Part shown: positions 35,887-45,354 of the stretch, in pieces
Layout: the number at the start of each line of letters is the position of its first letter
Numbering within the stretch: the first letter of the stretch is position 1
DNA from: Anaeropeptidivorans aminofermentans
GTDB lineage: Bacteria; Bacillota; Clostridia; Lachnospirales; UBA5962
Assembly: GCF_940670685.1 (NCBI RefSeq)
Contig: NZ_OW711693.1
Span: forward strand, 1,364,001-1,428,000
Direction: 5' to 3'
Length of the DNA: 64,000 nucleotides
Made by a program: the position numbers and the translations under genes
Notes under the pieces: model-generated
Database searches by the model: none
What the model saw: only the letters and a program-made list of their open reading frames with translations
Told to the model about the DNA's origin: nothing

Positions 35887-37416
35887 ATGGAAAAACTAAT
35901 TTTAAAACTAGGGGATGAATTTTCAGACTATTTAAGGGACGAAAGCCGTAATGTGGGAGTGGCCGGCAGTATCTCTTTTCCCGAAAACATTGAACAGTTG
36001 GAAAAAATTATAAAAGTCTGTTCCGAAAATAATTGGAGCGTTACGGTCCAATGTGCCAGAACAGGCATATCCGGGGGAGCTTGTCCCAACAGTGAACACA
36101 TAATTAATTTAAGCAAGATGAACAAAGTCATTAATTATGAAAACAAGGGCAGCAAAACCACTGTAACGGTAGAGCCGGGTTTGGCCCTTACGGAACTGAG
36201 AAAATATATAGATGAAAATATAAACACCAAACTTGAAAATAAAGTGTTTTTCCCGACAGACCCCACAGAAGCAACTGCCGGAATAGGGGGCATTGTAGCT
36301 TGCAATGCATCAGGAGCTAAAAGCTATTTATACGGTTCTGTCAGGCAGTATGTTGAATCTTTAAAAATAATATTATCTGACGGCAGAAAAATACATATAA
36401 AGCGGGGGGAAGTGTTTGCCAACGGAAGGCAGTTTAAAATTAAGGCGGAAGACGGTTCTTTTATAGAAGGGTTTTTGCCCGGTTATCATATGCCTGAGGT
36501 TAAAAATGCCGCGGGATATTATGCGGCTGATAATATGGATATGATAGAACTGTTTATCGGCTCTGATGGAACATTAGGAATTATTTATGAAATAGAACTT
36601 GGGCTGATTGGCCAGCCTGAATATACATGGGGGATTACGGCGTTTTTTGATTCTGAAAAAGATTCCTTAAAGTTTGTTAATGAATTAAAATTAAGTTCCG
36701 GTGTAAATCCTGCCGCCATTGAATTTTTTAACGAAAGGGCAATCGATATTTTAAGAAAGCAAAGACAGATAAATCCGGCATTTGCTAAAATAAGGCCCAT
36801 TGAAGACTCCTATAATACGGCAATTTACATAGAACTGCATGGAAATAGTTATGACGAAATGGTCCAGCGGGTTTTAAACTGCGGGGATATTTTAGAAAAA
36901 AGCGGCGGAAAAAAGGAGCAGTCATGGTTTGCCTCTAATGCCAATGATTTAGATAATCTATTGTTTTTCAGGCATGGTATCCCTGAATGTGTAAATATGT
37001 TTATTGATGAAAGGAAGAAAAAAGACTCTCAGATAACAAAGCTTGGAACCGATATTGCTGTTCCCGATGGTGTTTTTGGCCATTTTGTGGATTCATATAA
37101 TAATGATTTAAAAAACGCCGATCTGGAATACGCTATTTGGGGGCATATCGGCAATAATCATCTGCATGTGAATATTCTTCCAAATAACGGTGAGGAATAT
37201 AAAAAAGGCAAGACACTGCATGAAAAATGGGCGAAAGCCGCAGGAGAAAACGGGGGGACGGTTTCTGCGGAGCATGGCGTCGGCAAAACAAAGGCTCCTT
37301 ATTTAAAATATATGTATGGGGAAGAAAGCTATAATGAAATGCGTTTACTAAAAGCCGCTTTCGACCTAGGATATATGTTTAATCAGGGTAATATGTTTAA
37401 CAGGGGGGACAGATAA
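35887..37416 (+). CDS. FAD-binding 2-hydroxyacid dehydrogenase (LctD/GlcD-like)
   Basis: A 509-residue flavoprotein of the GlcD/D-lactate dehydrogenase family. The N-terminal FAD_binding_4 domain has TARTGISGG-like ARTGISGGACP and TAGIGGIVACNASGAKS. The C-terminal FAD-oxidase_C domain has WGHIGNNHLHVN and the end motif SAEHGVGKTKAP. It overlaps etfB by 1 nt; etfA follows. In Acetobacterium, LctD with EtfAB oxidises lactate with NAD by confurcating electrons from reduced ferredoxin; the same scheme is inferred here. Lactate is the likeliest substrate, but other 2-hydroxyacids fit. It is about 40 residues longer than I recall for LctD. Confidence 0.85.
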   Translation: MEKLILKLGDEFSDYLRDESRNVGVAGSISFPENIEQLEKIIKVCSENNWSVTVQCARTGISGGACPNSEHIINLSKMNKVINYENKGSKTTVTVEPGLALTELRKYIDENINTKLENKVFFPTDPTEATAGIGGIVACNASGAKSYLYGSVRQYVESLKIILSDGRKIHIKRGEVFANGRQFKIKAEDGSFIEGFLPGYHMPEVKNAAGYYAADNMDMIELFIGSDGTLGIIYEIELGLIGQPEYTWGITAFFDSEKDSLKFVNELKLSSGVNPAAIEFFNERAIDILRKQRQINPAFAKIRPIEDSYNTAIYIELHGNSYDEMVQRVLNCGDILEKSGGKKEQSWFASNANDLDNLLFFRHGIPECVNMFIDERKKKDSQITKLGTDIAVPDGVFGHFVDSYNNDLKNADLEYAIWGHIGNNHLHVNILPNNGEEYKKGKTLHEKWAKAAGENGGTVSAEHGVGKTKAPYLKYMYGEESYNEMRLLKAAFDLGYMFNQGNMFNRGDR

Positions 37417-38189
37417 TGAATATCATAGTATGCATAAAACAAGTACCTTCCAGCAACAAAGTTATTATGGACCCTGAAACTCATACTATCGTAAGGGACG
37501 GCAAAAAATCTGTTGTGAATCCGTATGATTCCTTTGCGCTGGAGGAGGCACTGAAGCTTAAGGATAAGCATGGCGGCAAAGTTATGGGCCTTAGTATGGG
37601 CATTATGGATACGAAGCGTATCCTGAAGGAAGCCCAGGCCCAGGGGGCGGACGAATGCTATTTGCTTTCAGACAGAGCCTTTGCCGGTGCGGATACGCTG
37701 GCTACATCCTACGCCCTTTCTCTGGGGGCTAACTATATTCATCATTATGACCTTATTATTTGCGGTAAAATGGCTATAGACGGGGATACGGCGCAAATAG
37801 GGCCGGAGCTTGCAGAATGGCTTCATATACCCCATGTAAGCGATGTAAGCGAAATTATCGATTCAACGGAAACGGATGTTACTGTTCGCAAAACAGGGGA
37901 TTTTGGCGAAGAAATTATTAAACTTAAACTGCCTTCTTTGATAACTGTGAATAAGGACATTAATCTGCCCAGGCTCGCAAGCCTTGACGGGTTTGAAAAA
38001 AGCCTCCATAAGCCGGTTAAAGTTTTGACCGCTCTGGATTTAAACGCAGATTTGAATTTGTGCGGTTTAAAAGGGTCTCCAACACAAGTAGTCAGAACCT
38101 ATGTGCCTGAAAACCAGTCTCAGTGTAAGTTTATTCATCAGGAGGAAGCCGCTGGTCTGCTTAAAACATATGTTGGGGGTATAAAATAA
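37416..38189 (+). CDS. etfB: Electron transfer flavoprotein beta subunit
   Basis: A 257-residue EtfB that would bind the flavin/NAD site of the complex. It opens MNIIVCIKQVPSSNKV, as EtfBs do, and contains YDSFALEEALKLKD, the ADECYLLSDRAFAGADT nucleotide loop and GKMAIDGDTAQIGPELAE. It overlaps both neighbours by 1 nt (TAATG junctions), a sign of tight translational coupling and fixed stoichiometry with the oxidase and EtfA. Confidence 0.93.
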   Translation: MNIIVCIKQVPSSNKVIMDPETHTIVRDGKKSVVNPYDSFALEEALKLKDKHGGKVMGLSMGIMDTKRILKEAQAQGADECYLLSDRAFAGADTLATSYALSLGANYIHHYDLIICGKMAIDGDTAQIGPELAEWLHIPHVSDVSEIIDSTETDVTVRKTGDFGEEIIKLKLPSLITVNKDINLPRLASLDGFEKSLHKPVKVLTALDLNADLNLCGLKGSPTQVVRTYVPENQSQCKFIHQEEAAGLLKTYVGGIK

Positions 38190-39346
38190 TGGCTTTTGTG
38201 GTAATTGAAAATAAATGCGTAGGCTGTAGCCTTTGTAAAAAGACCTGCTCCTTTGGGGCGATTGAAATAAATAACCGTAAAGCGTATATTAATTCCAATT
38301 GTACATCTTGCGGAATGTGCGTTAATAGCTGTAAGTTTGACGCTATAGAGTTTAGCGCTGGTTCTTCCCATCGTGAAGACAACAAAGATATTCTTGTTTT
38401 TGCGGAAGTTCACAGTGGGGAAATTCTTGATGTTACCTACGAACTGGTTTCAAAGGCAAAAGAAATAGCCTCACAGGACCAGCGTAAAATTTATGTTATG
38501 GCCGCAGGGAATATATGCAGAGAAAGTTTAGAGAAGCTGGCTCATTACGGTGCAGACAGGATATACTATTATAAAATCGAAGAAAAGCTTTTTGATGAGG
38601 ACTATGCCGATATTTTGGAAAATCTTAACCGGGAGCTTAAGCCGTCTATCATACTTTTTGGTGCTACGGCAGAGGGAAGAAGCATTGCGCCGCGGCTGGC
38701 ATCAAAGCTTAAAACGGGCTTAACTGCCGATTGCACCCAGCTTTTTATAGATGACAATAATTTGCTTAACCAGGTTCGGCCGGCCTTCGGCGGTAATCTT
38801 ATGGCGGCTATTGTTTGCCCCAATCAGAGGCCCCAGATGGCAACGGTACGCCCCGGTGTTATGCAAAAGAGTGAACCGAATGAATCTTATCAGGCGGAAA
38901 TAACAGAGCGTTGTATTAAGCCTGCGGGCGGGCAGAACAAAGAACTTATTGAAATCATAAAAACTGCCGCCAAAGATAATTTAAGCAGCGCGGAAATTGT
39001 TGTTGCTGCGGGAAAAGGCATAGGTCCGCGGAAAAATATGGAGCTTATTCATAAATTGGCAGACTTATTAGGCGGAAAAGTTGCTTTAAGCAGACCTCTT
39101 GTTGATATGGGTTATGGCGATTATACACAGCAGGTCGGCCAAACAGGCCAAACCATAAGCCCGAAATTATACATATCTTTTGGCGTATCCGGCGCTATAC
39201 AGCATATAGCGGGTATTGGCGGGGCTGAAACAATTATTGCCGTTAATACTGATAAAAAAGCGCCGATTTTTAATATCGCAAATTTTGGTATTATAGGTGA
39301 AGCAGGACAGGTGCTTAAAGAATTGATAGCGGCTTTAGAAAATTAG
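38189..39346 (+). CDS. etfA: Electron transfer flavoprotein alpha subunit with N-terminal ferredoxin domain
   Basis: A 385-residue EtfA with an added ferredoxin module (residues 1-60) bearing two 4Fe-4S motifs, CVGCSLCKKTC and CTSCGMCVNSC. The EtfA core follows, with the FAD-binding GRPLVDMGY-like segment SRPLVDMGYGDYTQQVGQTG and the C-terminal SGAIQHIAGI and VNTDKKAPIF. Ferredoxin-fused EtfA is found in LctBCD-type and some other bifurcating complexes, where ferredoxin takes part in the reaction. Last gene of the operon; the terminator is at 39657. Confidence 0.93.
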   Translation: MAFVVIENKCVGCSLCKKTCSFGAIEINNRKAYINSNCTSCGMCVNSCKFDAIEFSAGSSHREDNKDILVFAEVHSGEILDVTYELVSKAKEIASQDQRKIYVMAAGNICRESLEKLAHYGADRIYYYKIEEKLFDEDYADILENLNRELKPSIILFGATAEGRSIAPRLASKLKTGLTADCTQLFIDDNNLLNQVRPAFGGNLMAAIVCPNQRPQMATVRPGVMQKSEPNESYQAEITERCIKPAGGQNKELIEIIKTAAKDNLSSAEIVVAAGKGIGPRKNMELIHKLADLLGGKVALSRPLVDMGYGDYTQQVGQTGQTISPKLYISFGVSGAIQHIAGIGGAETIIAVNTDKKAPIFNIANFGIIGEAGQVLKELIAALEN

Positions 39347-39431
39347 ATAAAATATATTATTGCTTAATAATTTCGGCAGTTCAATAAGCTTGCTCTGCTG
39401 TTTGAATTTTAGAATAAAACAGGTGAGTATA

Positions 39432-39538
39432 TATAGTAAATTTGCTTTTCTTCCGCAGTAAGTAACGGGCTCCCCAAAGGCATAAAATCAAGGAAAAGTA
39501 AATTTACGACGCTACTATTTTATTTTAATTCGAGTATA
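39432..39538 (-). repeat. Uninterrupted family B repeat (empty site for the nested copy)
   Basis: TATAGTAAATTTGCTTTTC at the left, GTAACGGGCTCCCC, GGCATAAAATCAAGG in the middle and AATTCGAGTATA at the right. It matches the flanks of the interrupted copy at 64-306, without the family A insert. Confidence 0.75.
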
Positions 39539-39656
39539 GTCAAATGAATAAAAAATAGTAGAAAAATCTATCCATCAAAAGGTCTTACTGCCTTGGTTTT
39601 CTTATATTGGGGCACGTTTTGTAAGGGAATCATCAGATATTTATTCTGAAATGAAG

Positions 39657-39690
39657 AAGGACTTCTGCCTAAGGCGGAAGTCCTTTTCTA
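39657..39690 (+). terminator. Intrinsic terminator of the Etf operon
   Basis: AAGGACTTCTGCC pairs with GGCGGAAGTCCTT around TAA, followed by TTCTAAT. It lies about 310 nt past etfA and 70 nt from the convergent transporter gene. Confidence 0.75.
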
Positions 39691-39760
39691 ATATTACCAT
39701 GCGATTATAAAATCCTAAGGTTAGTCTATAGCAAGCAAATTTAAAGACAAATTTATTTGC

Positions 39761-41041
39761 TTATGCTGCTTTTGCATAGATATTTCTTGTAAACTTATGT
39801 GCAAAATAGAAACAGAATATGGAAAGGATTGAAATTACGATACATGCAGTCCAGCCAAGAGTATAAGTACCTGTAATATCAAATATACCGGATACAAGGA
39901 TACCGCCTAAGGACATCCCGGCCTGAAGAGGGCTTTGGGTTATGCCCCTCATAAGGTTGAAATTCTTTGTTCCGAAGGTGGCGCTTATAAGAAGAGGCGC
40001 AGAAACGGTACCTACCCCTGCGGCGAAGGAATAAAGAATGATATATACATAGAACAAATTCTGGCCCATATCTTTACCGAGTATGGCTGAAGCAAAGGCC
40101 AAAGCGAAAACAATGAAGGCTATGGCAGAGGATTTCATGGTTCCCATGGTGTCGTGCATCCAGCCCAGAAGGAGTTTTCCAAATACACTTATAAGAGAAG
40201 ACATGCCGATTACGCTGGCTGCAAATTCAGCCCCATAAATATCTGAAATATACGGGTTCATCTGACGCATGGGGGCAGAGCATACAAGGCCCATTCCAAA
40301 GAAGCCTATCATATGCAGCCAAAAAAACAGATGACCTTTTGCATCACTTACGTCTATTTCTATATTTCCTTCTGAAAGTTTTTTAGCCTCTTTAAGTGCG
40401 TTTTTCTCTGCTTCCTTGGCATCTATTTTGGCATCTTCACCGAAGGGCTTAAGGCCCATGGATTCGGGCGTAGGTTTAAGCAAAAAGAAAACGATAGGGC
40501 ATGTGATTACCATTATTATTATGCCTACATATTGATAGGAGGTTCTCCATCCATAGGTTTCGATAAAATATCCGATTAAAGGCGCAAGTATAGAGCCGCC
40601 GAAGCCTATTCCGGCGAGGGTTATGCTCATTGCAATCCCTCTTTTTTGTTTAAACCATGCGGTTATCATCATAGATACAGGCATAAAGCATGCGCCTGCC
40701 CAGAATATTCCCAAAATGAGGGCGGATATGTAAAAATGAGTTATATTTTTTGCAAGAGAATAGGACATATAAGAAAGCCCGAAGCCTATCATGGTAAGTG
40801 TAAGAGTAAGCCGCATTCTTTCTTTATTTGAATATATTTTTCCCCAAAGAGGAGATGTGAAAAGGCCGCAAAGGGCAACGATTGTTGTTGTAAGAGTAAA
40901 GGCACTTCTGCTTATGCCGAATTCTTCCACTACAGACTTAAGATAGAGCGTAGCTGTAGCATTTATAATAGGTGATGTAAGTGCGCAAATAAAAGCGCAT
41001 CCAATACAAATGATCCAAGCATAATGCTTGTAATTTCTCAC
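39761..41041 (-). CDS. MFS transporter, oxalate/formate-antiporter (OFA) type
   Basis: A 426-residue, twelve-helix transporter. It has the RSAFTLTTTIVALCGLF segment, the PLWGKIYSNKERMRL loop 2-3, the GICWAGACF-like LGIFWAGACFMP and the central acidic cytoplasmic loop (residues about 195-235). The C-terminal FGTKNFNLMRGITQSPLQAG is shared with the next gene. OFA proteins move carboxylates, but many members are uncharacterised. It is third in a minus-strand operon after an M20 amidohydrolase and a close paralogue. Confidence 0.85.
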   Translation of the reverse strand: MRNYKHYAWIICIGCAFICALTSPIINATATLYLKSVVEEFGISRSAFTLTTTIVALCGLFTSPLWGKIYSNKERMRLTLTLTMIGFGLSYMSYSLAKNITHFYISALILGIFWAGACFMPVSMMITAWFKQKRGIAMSITLAGIGFGGSILAPLIGYFIETYGWRTSYQYVGIIIMVITCPIVFFLLKPTPESMGLKPFGEDAKIDAKEAEKNALKEAKKLSEGNIEIDVSDAKGHLFFWLHMIGFFGMGLVCSAPMRQMNPYISDIYGAEFAASVIGMSSLISVFGKLLLGWMHDTMGTMKSSAIAFIVFALAFASAILGKDMGQNLFYVYIILYSFAAGVGTVSAPLLISATFGTKNFNLMRGITQSPLQAGMSLGGILVSGIFDITGTYTLGWTACIVISILSIFCFYFAHKFTRNIYAKAA

Positions 41042-41168
41042 GGGTATTCCTCCCCCTAAATATTAAGATGAATTTTTATATCAAGTGTAATTAGTATAAG
41101 ATAATTGGTTTAGCAAGACACGAAATATTTGTACCTGAAGCGAATATATAAAGGAACATTTTCAAATA

Positions 41169-42431
41169 TCAGTCTATGGTTTTGTACAGCTTCCTTGCAT
41201 CTCTATATGCCCATACAAAAAGAAGAGCACATAAGATACAAAGAATTATGCAGGATACCCATCCGGAATTATAGGTCCCGGTAGCATCATATATGGTAGC
41301 CATAAACAATCCGCCGAGAGACATACCAAGCTGCATGGGGCTCTGGGTGATTCCTCTCATGATATTGAAGTTTTTGGTGCCAAAGGTAGCGCTTGTAAGA
41401 AGAGGTGCGAATACAGTGCCTATTCCGTTGCCGATACCATAAAATAAAGCCATAACAAAAAACATGATAGGATTCGCCCCTAAAATCAGGCATATGAAGC
41501 TGATACTCATCATCATAAAGGCAAACAAGGAGCCTTTTACCGTTCCAAACTTATCGTTTAATCCGCCAAGAATAAGCTTGCCGAATATACCCACGAAAGA
41601 GTACGCTGAAACTACGCTTGCGCCGAAGGCAGCCCCATGGAGATCCGATGCATAGGGATTAATGTGCCGTAAAGGAGATGAGCATACGATACCCAGAATG
41701 AACATAGCAACCAGATGCATCCAAAAGAAGGTTTTTTTCTTTGCATCTGAAAGGGAAACATCTATTTCCCCATTGACAGATTTCTTTGTATTTCCATTTT
41801 GGGCCGGCGAGGCGCTTCCTTCACCGTAAGGCTTTAACCCCATAGCTTCAGGGCTTTGCCTTAATATAAGAAATGCCATTGGTACGGCTATAATAAGTAC
41901 CATGAGCCCTATTATCTGATACGTATTTCTCCAGCCGTAGATCGATAGAAATTTTGAAACGATAGGGCTTAAAATCAAACCGCCTATGCTTACGCCGCTG
42001 AGAGAAAGGCTCATGGCAAGCCCCCTTTTTTCTTTAAACCATGAGGTTATCAATATGGAAGAAGGGATAAAGGAGCAGCCGGAATAAGCTATGCCTACAC
42101 AAACGGACGAAATATACAGGTGATATTTATTTTGGGCAAGAGAATAGGACATATAGGCAAGGCCAAAGAAAACCAATCCCACAGTAAGAATTATTCTCAT
42201 ATTTCCTTTAGAAAACAACTTTCCCCAGAAGGGTGAAAGCACCATACCACATACGGCAACCAAAGTGCTTGTTAAAGTAAAAGCGCTTCTTGAAATTTCA
42301 AATTCCTCCGTAACCGATCTCATAAACATGCTTCCCAAAGCATTAATCAGAGGTGTTGTGAGGCTTGAAAGAACAAAGCATCCAAAACAAATCACCCAAC
42401 CATAATGAATTGTCTTCTTACCTACTGTCAT
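41169..42431 (-). CDS. MFS transporter, OFA type, paralogue of the neighbouring gene
   Basis: A 420-residue, twelve-helix transporter clearly duplicated relative to 39761-41041: both start with a YAWI/YGWVICFGC segment and share FGTKNFN.MRGITQSP and RSAFTLT. It lies 13 nt after the M20 amidohydrolase gene. One may import the amidohydrolase's N-acyl substrate and the other export or exchange a product; this is inference. The ATG at 42431 has AGGAGGA upstream. Confidence 0.85.
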   Translation of the reverse strand: MTVGKKTIHYGWVICFGCFVLSSLTTPLINALGSMFMRSVTEEFEISRSAFTLTSTLVAVCGMVLSPFWGKLFSKGNMRIILTVGLVFFGLAYMSYSLAQNKYHLYISSVCVGIAYSGCSFIPSSILITSWFKEKRGLAMSLSLSGVSIGGLILSPIVSKFLSIYGWRNTYQIIGLMVLIIAVPMAFLILRQSPEAMGLKPYGEGSASPAQNGNTKKSVNGEIDVSLSDAKKKTFFWMHLVAMFILGIVCSSPLRHINPYASDLHGAAFGASVVSAYSFVGIFGKLILGGLNDKFGTVKGSLFAFMMMSISFICLILGANPIMFFVMALFYGIGNGIGTVFAPLLTSATFGTKNFNIMRGITQSPMQLGMSLGGLFMATIYDATGTYNSGWVSCIILCILCALLFVWAYRDARKLYKTID

Positions 42432-42444
42432 GATTATTGTCCTC

Positions 42445-43611
42445 CTAGTGGTTTTTAAGATAATTTAAGGCACATTGCGCATGGATAGCAGCACCTATGG
42501 GCAGCGCATCCTCATTGAATATGATTTTAGGATTGTGAGCGGGGTAGAGGGGAACATCTCCGTAAGGTTTGCAGCCGATGCTGTAAAATACGCTTGGAAC
42601 TAATTCCGTAATCCTTGCAAAGTCATCGGAAGCACTTGAAGGGGGATAGGGAATAAATTCCACATCTAAATCTTTAACATATTCATTCATGATGTCAAGA
42701 AGCTCAGGGTCTGTAACGAGCGAAGGCACGTCTGAAAGAACCTCGTATTCTGTTTCAGCGCCGAAGGTCTTTGCAGAATATTCCACTACCTCATGAACGC
42801 GTTTTTTAAGCTTTGCTCTTAAATCCTTATCAAAGGTTCTCATGGTTCCCTGCATAATTACTTGTTCCGGAATAATATTTGCAGATGTTCCGCCGGCGAA
42901 CTGGCCGAAGGTAAGGGTAGCCATAAGCTCCGGAGGTGTTTCTCTTGCAATAAGCTCCTGAAGCGATAAATACGTATGGGCAGCTACATTTATAGGATCT
43001 ATTCCGTTATGAGGCCATGCGCCATGGCAGCCTTTGCCCTTTACTGTAAGCTTCATGCCGTCACAGGAAGCACAGGTATAGCCTTTGCAGATGGCAACCG
43101 TTCCTACTGGATTTTTTGCATTCATATGCATGTCAACGGCTACATCTACTTTCGGGTTTTCAAGAACGCCGGCTTCTATCATAGCCTTGGAGCCTATGAA
43201 ATACTCTTCTCCCGGTTGAAACATGAGTTTTACTGTTCCTTTAAGCTCGTCTTCCCGTTCTTTAAGCATTTTGGCAGCTCCCAGAAGCATAGCGGTATGG
43301 AGGTCGTGCCCGCAGCAGTGAGCATATGGGGTTTTTGAACTAAAGGGAAGCCCGGATTCTTCCGTCATATCCAATCCGTCCATATCGGCTCTTAAAAGAA
43401 CGGTTTTTCCTTCTTTTTTTTCGCCTATTAAGCCAACAATACCGCATTTGCTTATTTCTACGGGTTCTATTCCCATTTCTTTAAGCTTTTCTTTGACAAA
43501 TCCGGCGGTTATGGGGAGATCATCACGAATTTCAGGATGCTGATGAAGATAGCGCCTGTTTTCGATTAATTCATCTTTCAGCTCATTTGCCCTTTCTAAA
43601 AATTCATTCAT
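42445..43611 (-). CDS. M20 family amidohydrolase/carboxypeptidase
   Basis: A 388-residue zinc hydrolase of the M20D group. Motifs: RRYLHQHPEIRDDLP, LLRADMDGLDM, HCCGHDLHTAM with metal-binding Cys and His, catalytic QPGEEYFIG and DMHMNAKNP. It is a paralogue of the enzyme at 13308-14492 and leads an operon with two OFA transporters. The family cleaves N-acyl amino acids or similar amides. The AGGAGGA site lies just before the ATG. It is divergent from the Crp/Fnr-type regulator gene beyond a 790-nt gap. Confidence 0.87.
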   Translation of the reverse strand: MNEFLERANELKDELIENRRYLHQHPEIRDDLPITAGFVKEKLKEMGIEPVEISKCGIVGLIGEKKEGKTVLLRADMDGLDMTEESGLPFSSKTPYAHCCGHDLHTAMLLGAAKMLKEREDELKGTVKLMFQPGEEYFIGSKAMIEAGVLENPKVDVAVDMHMNAKNPVGTVAICKGYTCASCDGMKLTVKGKGCHGAWPHNGIDPINVAAHTYLSLQELIARETPPELMATLTFGQFAGGTSANIIPEQVIMQGTMRTFDKDLRAKLKKRVHEVVEYSAKTFGAETEYEVLSDVPSLVTDPELLDIMNEYVKDLDVEFIPYPPSSASDDFARITELVPSVFYSIGCKPYGDVPLYPAHNPKIIFNEDALPIGAAIHAQCALNYLKNH

Positions 43612-44401
43612 TTTTTATCCTCCTTTATAGCGAAGCTAACGATTATACTAAATTGCTCCTGCAAAATTCTTGTCAATTGCTTACCGTTAAATCTTGACCG
43701 ATATCTAATTAAAAATAAGAGGCCAAGGCCACGGCAATGGTACAGAATGAATAAAATTACAAAAATTAATATTATGTATAGTATACTATAAATCAATATT
43801 ATCATTAGGAGCCATTAAGCAACTGTAACATATGCTACAGACGGCTAAAATCTGCAATACTGCTATATTTTCATATCGTTTTAGGTTATACTTACAAGGG
43901 TGTTTTGCAAGGTTTTGTATAAAGTAAACAAAAGCCTTGCAAAAGAAAAAAATAAAATAACGGAAGAAGTTGTTAATAAATTATCGTAATTCGCTTGTAT
44001 ATAGTCATTTTAGCGTTAGTTATTAAGAGTTTTCATTGAAATTCATATGTGCTAATTGTTTACCTTTTTTAGAATATGGAGACTTCTAACTTCGTCAGTA
44101 TACAGTGTGTCATACGTTACAGAGCTGTTTTATATAACCAAAAGATAAATTTCAATATGAATAATCAGTTGTACAATTTTTGGCATCGGCAAAATATAGA
44201 AAAATATTTTAAAAATTAGAAATATTCTCCATGGTGTTTTGAACCGAGGGGTTTGCATAGATTTTTGTATAATTTTTAAATTTAACTTTATTTACTGTAT
44301 ACTGGCATATATAATATTTTGTTATAGAAATTGCAGGTTTACAAAACCGAAGTTTTAATTTGCTAAGGTTTTAAAGCTTATCATAAAGGGAAGGGATCTA
44401 T
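43612..44401. other. Long divergent control region
   Basis: 790 nt, AT-rich, with no gene I can support. It separates the minus-strand amidohydrolase operon from the Crp/Fnr-type regulator, so promoters of both and regulator sites are expected. I see no clear TGTGA-type or FNR-type palindrome. Confidence 0.5.
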
Positions 44402-45091
44402 ATGGCATTGCCAAGATACTACATGTACGGAGATTTTTTTGAATTTAAGGATATTTTTACGGAAAGATTCAAAGAAAGAAAGTTTAAAAAGGGAGATAAA
44501 TTAAAGAATGTAGGCGAAATAGTTAAAAGCCTGTATTATTCCGTTCACGGCCTTACGAAGGTCTCCTTTATTCATGAAAGCGGAGAAAGCAAGACCACAT
44601 TTATTTCAGGTGCAGGAGTCATACAGCCTTTATATTATCCTTCCCAGTTTCCTGTCTGGGAAAAAAGGTTTCGATTGGAAGCATATACCAGTATGACGGT
44701 ATTGGAAATAAGCAAGGAGGAATTCAAGGCTCTTGCGGAAGAATATCCTAGGCTTATGGAAATAATGCTGGATGTTACGGCGAGAAACCTCTATACCATG
44801 ACGGCAGATGCCATGAGCCATATTTATGATGAGGGAATAACCCGAATATGTAATTTGATGTATGCCCATATTTCAAATTTAGATGTTAAGCATAATCATG
44901 ATATAAATCAGATAACCATAACTCAAAGTGATATATCCGCAATAGTAGGCCTTAATAGGGTAAACACCAATAAAATACTGCAGCAGTTGAAAGACATGGG
45001 TATTATAGCTCTTGAAAGACGCAGAATAAGGATAATAGACAGAAAAAAACTGATTAGTTATTGCAGTACAGATATCGTTTTAGGAGAATAA
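44402..45091 (+). CDS. Crp/Fnr-family transcriptional regulator
   Basis: A 229-residue regulator. The N-terminal cyclic-nucleotide-binding-like beta-roll (about 15-125) lacks the conserved cAMP-binding arginine-serine phosphate cassette and Fnr cysteines. The C-terminal winged helix has ITQSDISAIVGLNRVNTNKILQQL. It probably responds to another small effector. It stands next to the amidohydrolase/OFA operon, a likely target, and is followed by a terminator at 45164. AAGGGAAGGGA precedes the ATG. Confidence 0.85.
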   Translation: MALPRYYMYGDFFEFKDIFTERFKERKFKKGDKLKNVGEIVKSLYYSVHGLTKVSFIHESGESKTTFISGAGVIQPLYYPSQFPVWEKRFRLEAYTSMTVLEISKEEFKALAEEYPRLMEIMLDVTARNLYTMTADAMSHIYDEGITRICNLMYAHISNLDVKHNHDINQITITQSDISAIVGLNRVNTNKILQQLKDMGIIALERRRIRIIDRKKLISYCSTDIVLGE

Positions 45092-45163
45092 TCAGGTAAG
45101 AATTCAGCCTATAAATAAAAACCTTAAAAGAATCCCATAAGGCTACCGCAAAAAATACTGATA

Positions 45164-45195
45164 AAAATCATCCTTTAAAGGGTGATTTTCTGTTT
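45164..45195 (+). terminator. Intrinsic terminator after the Crp/Fnr gene
   Basis: AAAATCATCC pairs with GGGTGATTTT (one mismatch) around TTTAAA, then CTGTTT. It lies 73 nt past the stop. Confidence 0.65.
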
Positions 45196-45354
45196 ATAAT
45201 AAACGAAATCCGCTCATTAGACTATCAGACAATATCTTTTGCAAAACGATGACCTCGGCTTGAATAGAGAGATGGATTTAAGTATAAACCCTCCATCATA
45301 ACACCATACTTTTAATTCGTAATAATATACTTCTTGTGAACGGAGGTACAATCG

